From: an uncultured Collinsella sp.
GTDB taxonomy: Bacteria; Actinomycetota; Coriobacteriia; Coriobacteriales; Coriobacteriaceae
NCBI GenBank assembly: GCA_902475825.1
Contig: CABSBA010000058.1
Coordinates: 1-8,570, forward strand
DNA: 8,570 bases
Direction of reading: 5' to 3'
The stretch's first letter is position 1. Each line of letters begins with the position of its first letter. A program made the translations under genes and the position numbers. The notes beneath the pieces are model-generated. The model had not been told where the DNA came from and made no database searches. It worked only from the letters and a program-made list of their open reading frames with translations. Shown piece by piece: positions 1-5,266 of the stretch.

Positions 1-228
1 CTGGCCGAGCTGCATGGACTAGGCAAGTTTGAGAACGATGCCCAAAATGATCCGGAACATACTGCGGCAAAAACCTATAGAGCTGCCCTCATGCGCGACG
101 CGAACCTGCGTGCCATGGGCCACAACGTCATTCATTTCAAGCTCTCAGACACCCACGATGTCAAAGCGTTCGGCTCCATGATGCGCGGCTTCGGTATACC
201 AACCACAAAACCCTACGCAGACTCCTGA
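1..228 (+). CDS. 3' end of an unidentified protein gene (partial)
   Basis: Frame 1 is open from the first base of the window to a TGA at 226-228, giving the last 75 residues of a protein whose start lies outside. The tail reads as a compact alpha/beta end: a helix with KTYRAALMRDANLRAMG, a strand HNVIHFKLSD and a final helix ending at GFGIP. The pattern of an Arg/Asp helix, then 'LRAMGHNVIHF', resembles the C-terminal part of small PD-(D/E)XK or DUF559-like nuclease domains, where this helix-strand pair closes the fold, but the catalytic part is not in the window, so the family is only a guess. It is the only plus-strand gene here and converges on the tRNA pair. Codon use is slightly less GC-rich than that of the minus-strand genes. 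Confidence 0.6.
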   Translation: MAELHGLGKFENDAQNDPEHTAAKTYRAALMRDANLRAMGHNVIHFKLSDTHDVKAFGSMMRGFGIPTTKPYADS

Positions 229-289
229 CCGGCTGCCCTCATCTTCTCGACGACAGAACCCATCATCGACCCAGCCCGCTCGGCCTCAA

Positions 290-360
290 TAAGTTGCGGT
301 GAAATAGTTCCTGGATAACAGCTTTTGCGGCTAATCAAGGAACTATTTCACCGCAACTTA
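290..360. repeat. 71-bp element with perfect 22-bp inverted arms
   Basis: The left arm at 290-311 and the right arm at 339-360 are perfect reverse complements over 22 bp (left arm begins TAAGTTGCGGTGAAATAG), separated by a 27-base centre at 312-338. Neither side is followed by a T-run, so it does not look like an ordinary intrinsic terminator. A perfect long palindrome in an intergenic space between convergent genes is typical of a small non-autonomous mobile element or a REP/MITE-like repeat. Whether other copies exist cannot be seen from one window. Confidence 0.75.
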
Positions 361-390
361 GGTGGGGATGTGGGGTCCCGGCATGTATAT

Positions 391-424
391 GAAAACGGCT
401 CTGGTCCCAAAAGGAGCCAGAGCC
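391..424 (-). terminator. Terminator of the tRNA-Pro/tRNA-Gly transcript
   Basis: On the minus strand, GGCTCTGG (424-417) pairs with CCAGAGCC (404-397). The inner part continues with a C/A mismatch, a T-G wobble and two G-C pairs around a TTTT loop, so the stem is nearly 12 bp. It is followed by GTTTTC (396-391). It starts 14 bases after the CCA end of tRNA-Gly. The T-run is short, so efficiency may be moderate, but position and stem strength fit a tRNA terminator. Confidence 0.75.
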
Positions 425-438
425 ATTCATCTATCTTG

Positions 439-512
439 TGGAGCGGGCGACGGGAATCGAACCCGCGTCATCAGCTTGGAAGGCTGGGGTTCTACCATTG
501 AACTACGCCCGC
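439..512 (-). tRNA. tRNA-Gly (anticodon UCC)
   Basis: Read on the minus strand, the gene begins GCGGGCG and ends with the matching CGCCCGC acceptor strand, a discriminator T and an encoded CCA. The D arm contains AATGGTAGA, the anticodon loop is CTTCCAA with anticodon TCC, and the T arm contains GGGTTCGATTCCC. Total length is 74 including CCA. It lies 6 bases after tRNA-Pro in the same transcript and just before the terminator. Confidence 0.97.
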
Positions 513-518
513 AAGATA

Positions 519-595
519 TGGTCGGGACGACAGGATTTGAACCTGCGACATCCTGCTCCCAAAGCAGGCGCGCTACCAAACTGCGCCACGTCCCG
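519..595 (-). tRNA. tRNA-Pro (anticodon UGG)
   Basis: On the minus strand the acceptor stem is CGGGACG paired with CGTCCCG, followed by ACCA (discriminator A plus encoded CCA). The D arm has GCGCAGTTTGGTAGCGC, the anticodon stem-loop is CCTGC-TTTGGGA-GCAGG with anticodon TGG, and the T arm contains AGGTTCAAATCCT. Total length is 77 including CCA. It is the first gene of the Pro-Gly pair, with a leader of roughly 45 nt from the predicted promoter. Confidence 0.97.
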
Positions 596-646
596 AAGGT
601 GTTGAGCAGCTAAGGTCTAGACCTTGCGTGTCCCAAAGCGAAGGAA

Positions 647-675
647 ATTATAGGGGAGACTCCCCGCCTGTGCAA
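647..675 (-). promoter_or_regulatory. Sigma-70-type promoter of the tRNA pair
   Basis: On the minus strand a TTGCAC -35 box (675-670) is followed after exactly 17 bases by a perfect TATAAT -10 box (652-647). Transcription would start near 640, giving a leader of about 45 nt before tRNA-Pro. The 17-base spacer contains a 13-bp palindrome GGGGAGACTCCCC (653-665, plus-strand reading). The leader holds a second palindrome, AAGGTCTAGACCTT, at 612-625. The promoter begins only about a dozen bases after the brnQ stop codon. Confidence 0.85.
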
Positions 676-686
676 GCGCAGAAACC

Positions 687-2045
687 CTAGCTCCTCGAAT
701 GTGCGACAAACTGGCTATGAACCAGACCAATCACAAACGCGACCACAGCAACCGGCGCCCACGCAGCGCCGATATCTGCCAGCGGCAACGCATCAAACGG
801 CAGCCACGCGCCAGCAAAGAACGCATCGCGGACCGAAGTGATTACACTCTGTACCGCGACAACGCCGCCGACCCAGACCCACACCTGCGGGTGCGCGTCG
901 CAAAAGCCGTGCACCAGGCCCATCAGTACCAGCACAATGGCAACGGGATACAGGGCATTGAGCATAGGCACCGAGAACATGAGGATCACGTCGAGGCCCA
1001 CGTTGGAGAGCACGCACGAAAACGCTGCGAACACAAAGGCGAGAATCGCAAAGGGACGGCGCATGGCCTCCTCGGAGGCCTCCGCTCCCCCTTCGACCAC
1101 ATACGTCTCGCAGAAGTAACGCGAGCAGCAGCTGATGAGGCCGATGCACACGTTCATGCAGGCAAGGAAAAAGATCGCAAAGACCACGACCGTGCCGGCA
1201 AGGCCAAAGTGCATGGAGGCCGAACGGGCGAGGATGGCGGCGCCGTTGGTAGCGTCGGGCATCACGGTGCCGAGCTGCATACCAGCAAGGCCCAAGCCGC
1301 AGTAGATGATGGCCATGAGCACGCCGGCGATCACACCGGAACGCGAAATCTCGAAGGCCACGCGCTTGTCATCGGTAACACCCAGCTCGTGGATGGTCTC
1401 GGCGATGATGATGCCAAAGGCGAGCGACGCGAGCAGGTCCATGGTCTGATAGCCAGTCAGAAAGCCCTGCACGGCAGCGCCTGCATCGTAGGGAGCCTGA
1501 GGCGCGGCAGCCGGTCCCAGTGGCGAGACCACGGCGGCACCCACGACCAACACGATGAGCGCAATGAGCGCGGGGCCCGTAATGCGGCCGAGCACGCGCG
1601 TGATGACACCCGGGCGCAGCGTGAGCACAAAGGCGACGACGAAGAACCCAACGGCAAACACCAGGCGAGCCGTGCCGAGCGAAACACCCTCGGGTAGCAG
1701 CGGCACCAACATTTCGAAGGCCGTGGAGCTCGTGCGCGGAATAGCCAGGCACGGGCCGATGGCCAGATACACCGCCGCGACAAAGAACTCACCAAACTTG
1801 GGGTGCACGCGGCCGGCAAGCTCGCGAGCCGTGCCGGCGAGCGCGACGGCGATAAATCCCATGACGGGCAGACCGATAGCGGCGATCAAAAAGCCAATCA
1901 TGGCAAGCGGCGTAGCCGTGCCGGCCTGAAGTGCCAGCAGCGGCGGAATAATGAGGTTGCCGGCGCCAAAGAGCATCGAGAACAGGGCGATGCCGACGGT
2001 GACGACATGGTCGGAGCGCAGACCGCGCGGGGCGGATGAAGCCAT
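687..2045 (-). CDS. brnQ: BrnQ, branched-chain amino acid:cation symporter
   Basis: A 452-residue integral membrane protein that takes up leucine, isoleucine or valine with a cation (LIVCS family). Family identity comes from the N-terminal segment LFSMLFGAGNLIIPPLL (about residues 21-37), which is the BrnQ signature, and from a run of hydrophobic segments along the whole length consistent with about 12 membrane helices. Total length matches the family (about 430-450). The start was set at ATG 2045 because AAAGGTGG (2057-2050) lies just upstream; the longer reading frame would run into the terminator hairpin. It is transcribed in the same direction as the selenium gene string but separated from it by a strong intrinsic terminator, so it probably has its own promoter or depends on read-through. 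No functional link to selenium genes is evident. Confidence 0.93.
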   Translation of the reverse strand: MASSAPRGLRSDHVVTVGIALFSMLFGAGNLIIPPLLALQAGTATPLAMIGFLIAAIGLPVMGFIAVALAGTARELAGRVHPKFGEFFVAAVYLAIGPCLAIPRTSSTAFEMLVPLLPEGVSLGTARLVFAVGFFVVAFVLTLRPGVITRVLGRITGPALIALIVLVVGAAVVSPLGPAAAPQAPYDAGAAVQGFLTGYQTMDLLASLAFGIIIAETIHELGVTDDKRVAFEISRSGVIAGVLMAIIYCGLGLAGMQLGTVMPDATNGAAILARSASMHFGLAGTVVVFAIFFLACMNVCIGLISCCSRYFCETYVVEGGAEASEEAMRRPFAILAFVFAAFSCVLSNVGLDVILMFSVPMLNALYPVAIVLVLMGLVHGFCDAHPQVWVWVGGVVAVQSVITSVRDAFFAGAWLPFDALPLADIGAAWAPVAVVAFVIGLVHSQFVAHSRS

Positions 2046-2064
2046 GGGACCACCTTTCGAATCG

Positions 2065-2099
2065 AAACAAAAACGGGACGGGCAAAAACACCCGTCCCG
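2065..2099 (-). terminator. Intrinsic terminator after the selenium gene string
   Basis: On the minus strand CGGGACGGG (2099-2091 side) pairs perfectly with CCCGTCCCG (2082-2074 side) around an 8-base loop, followed at once by TTTTTGTTT (2073-2065). Stem of 9 G/C-rich pairs plus T-run is a textbook rho-independent terminator. It follows the cysteine desulfurase stop codon by 23 bases and ends only about 20 bases before the brnQ start, so it could also act as an attenuator in a brnQ leader. Confidence 0.88.
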
Positions 2100-2101
2100 C
2101 A

Positions 2102-2107
2102 AGTATA
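2102..2107 (-). promoter_or_regulatory. Possible -10 box for brnQ overlapping the terminator
   Basis: TATACT lies on the minus strand at 2107-2102, just after the desulfurase stop. A transcript from it would start inside the left arm of the terminator hairpin, so that arm would be partly missing and the hairpin could not stop this transcript. No convincing -35 box was found at 16-18 bases spacing, so this is a weak call. Confidence 0.25.
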
Positions 2108-2122
2108 AACGGTCTAGCAGCT

Positions 2123-3262
2123 TTAGCAGGCTAAATCGCGCAAAGCGTCAATCGCGGTGTCGACTTCCTCGTCCGTGTTGAAATAACCAAACGAGAAGCG
2201 AACGACACCCTGACGCTCGGTCCCCAGCGCGCGGTGCATGAGCGGAGCGCAATGGGCGCCGGGGCGCGTCGCGATCCCCCACCCTTGCATGAGCGCGTCC
2301 GAGATCTCGGCAGAGTCGATATCGCCTACGTTGAGCGACACAATCGCAGAGCGCGCGGGTTGGTCAAAGGCACCGTAGAGCTTAACCCCCGGAATCTCGC
2401 GCACACCGGCAAGGAAGCGATCAGCGAGCGCACGCTCCTGGGCAGCAATCGCCTCGACCCCGCCTTGGGCCTCGATAAAGTCGAGGCCGGCAGAAAGTCC
2501 TGCGATGCCGTGACCGTTGAGCGTGCCCGCCTCAAGGCGCGTGGGCCACTCAAGCGGCTGCAGTGCATCGAAGCTGTGCACACCCGTGCCGCCCATGGCC
2601 CACGGAGCCATGTCAATTCCCTCCGCCACGGCCAGGCCACCGGTGCCTTGGGGTCCCATGAGCCCCTTATGGCCGGTAAAGCACACAATGTCGAGCCCCA
2701 TGGCCTGCATATCGATATGCATCGCGCCGGCAGACTGCGAGGCATCGACGATCACGAGCGCACCGGCCGCATGGGCCATGGTGGCTACGCGTGCAATGTC
2801 GACCGCGTTGCCGGTCACATTGGAGGCGTGCGTCACCACCACGGCACGCGTGCCCGGCGTGACCAACCGCTCGAGCTCGTCGTAGTCGAGCACGCCGTTC
2901 GCGTCGCAGCCGGCATGCTCAACCGTCACGCCCTGCTCTACCGCCAGGCGGTTGAGCGGACGTAGCACCGAGTTGTGCTCGAGCACCGTTGTGACCACAC
3001 GGTCGCCGGGACGCACCACGCCATTGATGGCGGTGTTGAGCGCCGCGGTGGAATTGGGCGTAAAGCACACATGGTCCGCCCTCGGGCAACCCAAAAGGCG
3101 CGCGAGTTTGGCACGGCAGCCGTGAATCGCACGAGCGGCATCGAGGGCACCCGACGTGGCGCCGCGCCCGGCATTGCCAAGCGAGCACATCGCCTGCGTC
3201 ACGGCATCGATGACCGTCTGCGGCTTGTGCATGGTCGTCGCCGCGTTATCCAGGTAGATCAT
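2123..3262 (-). CDS. Class-V aminotransferase / cysteine desulfurase family protein
   Basis: A 379-residue PLP enzyme that should remove sulfur (or selenium) from cysteine (or selenocysteine), leaving a persulfide or perselenide on an active-site cysteine. Visible residues: N-terminal IYLDNAATT, substrate/PLP-stacking His96 (VLEHNSV), PLP-binding Asp173 and Gln176 (VDASQSAG), Schiff-base Lys199 (FTGHKGLMGPQGTGGL), and catalytic Cys338 in RPGAHCAPLMHRALGT. This last motif is typical of the 'cysteine desulfurase family protein' group that accompanies selD and DUF3343 genes, rather than housekeeping IscS. The protein ends in a C-terminal Cys (DLAC), which might be a transfer site but is unproven. 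The start was set at ATG 3262: it overlaps the DUF3343 stop as ATGA, and GGGAGG sits at the right distance; an upstream GTG at 3277 would put the ribosome site inside the gene. Coupled translation with the carrier protein suggests direct S/Se hand-over. Confidence 0.9.
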   Translation of the reverse strand: MIYLDNAATTMHKPQTVIDAVTQAMCSLGNAGRGATSGALDAARAIHGCRAKLARLLGCPRADHVCFTPNSTAALNTAINGVVRPGDRVVTTVLEHNSVLRPLNRLAVEQGVTVEHAGCDANGVLDYDELERLVTPGTRAVVVTHASNVTGNAVDIARVATMAHAAGALVIVDASQSAGAMHIDMQAMGLDIVCFTGHKGLMGPQGTGGLAVAEGIDMAPWAMGGTGVHSFDALQPLEWPTRLEAGTLNGHGIAGLSAGLDFIEAQGGVEAIAAQERALADRFLAGVREIPGVKLYGAFDQPARSAIVSLNVGDIDSAEISDALMQGWGIATRPGAHCAPLMHRALGTERQGVVRFSFGYFNTDEEVDTAIDALRDLAC

Positions 3263-3510
3263 CGCACGACCTCCCACATATCGATCACGGTAAAGCCCTC
3301 GGTGGGGACGCCCGCCGCGGCAAGCTCGCCGCGCAGCAGGTCCTCATCGGCAGGCAACGCCTTCCACGCCAGACCGCAGCCGGCAGCGACCTCCCCGGGC
3401 ACGGGAATCGTTCGCCCGGGAAGGCCGCGCTCGATGCACAGGGACTCGCAGCCCATGGCGGCCGCCGTGGTGGGAAACGTGATGACAAGCGCCGGGCGCT
3501 TCTCCCTCAT
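3259..3510 (-). CDS. DUF3343 protein, putative Se/S carrier-like
   Basis: A small protein of 83 residues (from ATG 3510) matching the DUF3343 pattern: N-terminal strand ALVITFPTTAAAM, then a Cys-containing helix (GCESLCIERG), then IPVPGEVAAGCGLAW with the conserved Cys-Gly after a Pro-rich strand. Proteins of this family are described as putative Se/S carriers because they co-occur with SelD, YedF and class-V desulfurases in anaerobes; biochemical proof is thin. ATG 3510 was preferred to TTG 3525 because GGAG lies 5 bases before it. It follows yedF by 19 bases and its TGA overlaps the ATG of the desulfurase gene (ATGA), so the two are very probably translationally coupled. Confidence 0.85.
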   Translation of the reverse strand: MREKRPALVITFPTTAAAMGCESLCIERGLPGRTIPVPGEVAAGCGLAWKALPADEDLLRGELAAAGVPTEGFTVIDMWEVVR

Positions 3511-3529
3511 GGCAACTCCAACCAATACG

Positions 3530-4156
3530 CTACGGGCGCACGACGCGCACGGCCTGCTCCATCTTCTCCACGATCACGTACATGTTGGTGACCTCGCCCA
3601 CCGCAAGCTGGTCTTTAATGCCATAGTGGTCCAGGCAGGTACCGCAGGTGAGAATCTCGACGCCCTGCTCGGCCAGGCCCTTCAGGTCGTCGAGCACCGG
3701 AGAGCCCTCGACGGTGAGCTTGGCGCCACCGTTGTAGAACAGCATGGTCGCGGGCAACTCCTCCTGCTGCGTCACTGCAAAGATAAACGCCTTCATGAGC
3801 TTGTGGCCCAGCTCGTCGTCGCCACGGCCCATGCAATCGGTGTAGACGGAAATGACGAGTTTGCCCTTGCCGGCGCTGGCATCACAGAAGGCAGCGCCAT
3901 CCCGCACGGGATCGGCCACGGCAACGGCGCCAGAGGTCGCCACGGTCACGTGCCACTCGGCGTCAGAAACCTTCTCGACCGAGGCCGTGCAGCCCTTCTC
4001 CTGCGCCATCTTGGAGATGTTCTTGACGGCGGTCTCGTTGTCGACCGAAGTCACCACGGCACCCTCGCCATCAAGCTGTTTGAGTGCCTTAAGCGTCTTG
4101 ACGACGGGCAGCGGGCAGGCATCGCCCATGGCATTGACTTCAATTTTGGTAGACAT
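3530..4156 (-). CDS. yedF: YedF, sulfurtransferase-like selenium metabolism protein
   Basis: A 208-residue two-domain protein. Residues 1-75 are a TusA/SirA-like domain with the conserved Cys14 in DACPLPVVKT, the residue that carries persulfide in TusA. Residues about 97-208 form a DsrE/DsrF-like domain (KLVISVYTDCMGRGDDELG, then FYNGGAKL, then ILTCGTCLDHYG with Cys171 and Cys174). This fusion is the selenium-associated YedF family found with selD in anaerobes; the likely job is shuttling sulfur or reduced selenium between the desulfurase and SelD, by inference. Start ATG 4156 is preceded by AAAGGA. It lies 60 bases after the selD stop and shortly before the DUF3343 gene. A dyad in the selD-yedF gap may regulate it. 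Confidence 0.92.
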   Translation of the reverse strand: MSTKIEVNAMGDACPLPVVKTLKALKQLDGEGAVVTSVDNETAVKNISKMAQEKGCTASVEKVSDAEWHVTVATSGAVAVADPVRDGAAFCDASAGKGKLVISVYTDCMGRGDDELGHKLMKAFIFAVTQQEELPATMLFYNGGAKLTVEGSPVLDDLKGLAEQGVEILTCGTCLDHYGIKDQLAVGEVTNMYVIVEKMEQAVRVVRP

Positions 4157-4164
4157 AGTTTTTC

Positions 4165-4193
4165 CTTTCGAAAGAACCGTTCTAGAGAACGGT
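4165..4193 (-). promoter_or_regulatory. Dyad repeats in the selD-yedF gap overlapping the yedF ribosome site
   Basis: ACCGTTCT (4176-4183) and AGAACGGT (4186-4193) are perfect inverted arms of 8 bp with a 2-base centre, and directly next to them CTTTCGAAAG (4165-4174) is a 10-bp palindrome that overlaps the yedF ribosome-binding site. In RNA the first could form a 7-bp hairpin with a 4-base loop followed by UCUUUC. It may be a protein-binding operator, a weak attenuator or a translational control hairpin; nothing in the sequence decides. Confidence 0.45.
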
Positions 4194-4216
4194 AAACAGT
4201 TACATAAACGTGCGGG

Positions 4217-5266
4217 CTAGCGAACAACGCGGACGGCGGGACCGCCTGGCACCGGCTCGCACACGCGACCGACGACGGCGGCAACGCGCCCCTCAGCATG
4301 CAGACGACGCGCAAGCTCATCCACATCCGCCGCGGGCGCCGCAATAAGCAAACCGCCCGAGGTCTGCGGATCGTACAGCGCATCCAGCATGCCCGGCTCC
4401 AGGTCCTCGTCGGCAGCCACGCGCGGGCCAAAGAAGTCCTGGTTGCGGTAGGAGCCCGCGGGGATAATGCCCAAACGCGCCATGTCGAGCACCTGGTCAA
4501 AGAGCGGCACCGACCCCGACGCAAGCTCAACCTGCACGCCCGAGCCCTCGGCCATCTCGCATGCATGCCCAATCAGACCAAAGCCCGTAATGTCGGTGCA
4601 GCCGTGAAGCTCGAGTCCCTCGGCCAGGCGAATCGGCGCCTCGTTGAGGGTGCGCATCGAGTCAAACATGGCCGCGGCCTCGTCCTGCTCGATGAGCTCG
4701 CCCTTAATGGCCGTGGTGATGATGCCCGAGCCGATCGCCTTGGTCAGCAGCAAGACATCGCCCACGCGTGCGCCGCTGTTGGCGAGCATGTGGTCGAGTG
4801 GCACAAAACCGCTCACGGACAGGCCATACTTGGGCTCGTCGTCGTTGATGGTGTGGCCGCCCGCGATGGAGCAACCCGCCTCGACGCACTTGTCGGCGCC
4901 GCCCGCCAGAATCTGACCGGCAACCTCGACGCCCAGGCAACTGGGTATGCAGAGCAAGTTCATGGCATGGCTCGGCCGCCCGCCCATGGCGTAGATATCC
5001 GACAGCGAGTTGGCCGCGGCGATCTGGCCAAACAGAAACGGGTCGTCGACCATCGGCGGAAAGAAGTCGATGGACTGCACGAGCCCCAGGTTCCCCCCTA
5101 CGCGAAAGACACTCGCATCGTCGGAGGTATCGAACCCCACGAGCAGGTTATCGTTATGCACATTGGGCAAGTCGCCCAGGACCTGGGCGAGGGCTCCGGG
5201 AGCCAGCTTAGCGGCTCAACCGCTCGCGGCAGTCATAGACGTGAGCCTCATGGTGTCCTTAGCCAT
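4217..5266 (-). CDS. selD: Selenophosphate synthetase SelD, selenoprotein with in-frame UGA (Sec17)
   Basis: Makes selenophosphate, the activated selenium donor for selenocysteine and other selenium uses, from selenide and ATP. The frame from ATG 5266 reads MAKDTMRLTSMTAASG-UGA-AAKLAPG and continues into a full SelD of 349 residues including Sec17. In E. coli SelD the catalytic pair is Cys17 and Lys20; here Sec17 (UGA at 5218-5216) and Lys20 fall at the same positions. Further SelD features are GFDTSDDASV (Asp near 49-50), SIDFFPP (Asp67), SLSDIYAMGG (Asp90), AGGHTIND, DITGFGLIGH and the C-terminal DPQTSGGLLIA. GGAAGGGGG (5280-5272) stands 5 bases before the ATG. The start overlaps the glycosyltransferase stop by 8 bases, indicating coupled translation. 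An ORF caller would start at TTG 5170 and lose the catalytic loop. ATG codons 6 and 11 are alternative starts, less well placed. Confidence 0.95.
5172..5190 (-). promoter_or_regulatory. Bacterial SECIS hairpin for selD Sec17
   Basis: On the minus strand TCGCCCAG pairs perfectly with CTGGGCGA around a GTC loop (8-bp stem). The loop begins 33 nt after the UGA. Published bacterial SECIS criteria ask for an apical loop 16-37 nt after the UGA, a stem of 4-16 bp and a G among the first loop bases; all are met. If the closing G-C pair opens, the loop is GGUCC, close to the GGUCU of the E. coli fdhF SECIS that SelB binds. It lies inside the coding sequence, as expected for bacteria. Confidence 0.8.
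5216..5218 (-). other. UGA selenocysteine codon (selD codon 17)
   Basis: In-frame TGA on the minus strand in the context AGC GGT TGA GCC GCT AAG (S-G-U-A-A-K). It aligns with the catalytic Cys of Cys-type SelD proteins. The codon also lies in the loop of a short 5-bp hairpin (AGCGG...CCGCT, 5224-5210), which may slow the ribosome or compete with the SECIS fold. Confidence 0.93.

Noticed and set aside
290..360. Intrinsic terminator for the plus-strand gene
   Set aside because: The stem is strong but no T-run follows on either side and the 27-base centre is long for a terminator loop.
362..613. 83-residue plus-strand frame (contains GDGNRTR and TGFEPATS)
   Set aside because: It lies antisense across both tRNA genes; these peptide strings are the well-known false translations of tRNA complements.
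699..1697. 332-residue plus-strand frame
   Set aside because: Antisense shadow of brnQ; strongly His/Arg/Asp-rich composition typical of a complement of GC-rich membrane-protein codons.
2046..2102. Longer N-terminus for BrnQ
   Set aside because: The extra residues come from the terminator hairpin, and a good ribosome site precedes ATG 2045.
2975..4195. 406-residue plus-strand frame
   Set aside because: It runs antisense over the desulfurase, DUF3343 and yedF genes, all of which have clear family motifs; the product is Arg/His-rich with no recognisable domain.
4051..4572. 173-residue minus-strand frame across the selD-yedF junction
   Set aside because: Out-of-frame reading of two well-supported genes.
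4217..5170. SelD starting at TTG 5170 (317 residues)
   Set aside because: This start lacks the catalytic N-terminal loop; the frame upstream through UGA 5218 matches SelD and has an ATG with a good ribosome site.
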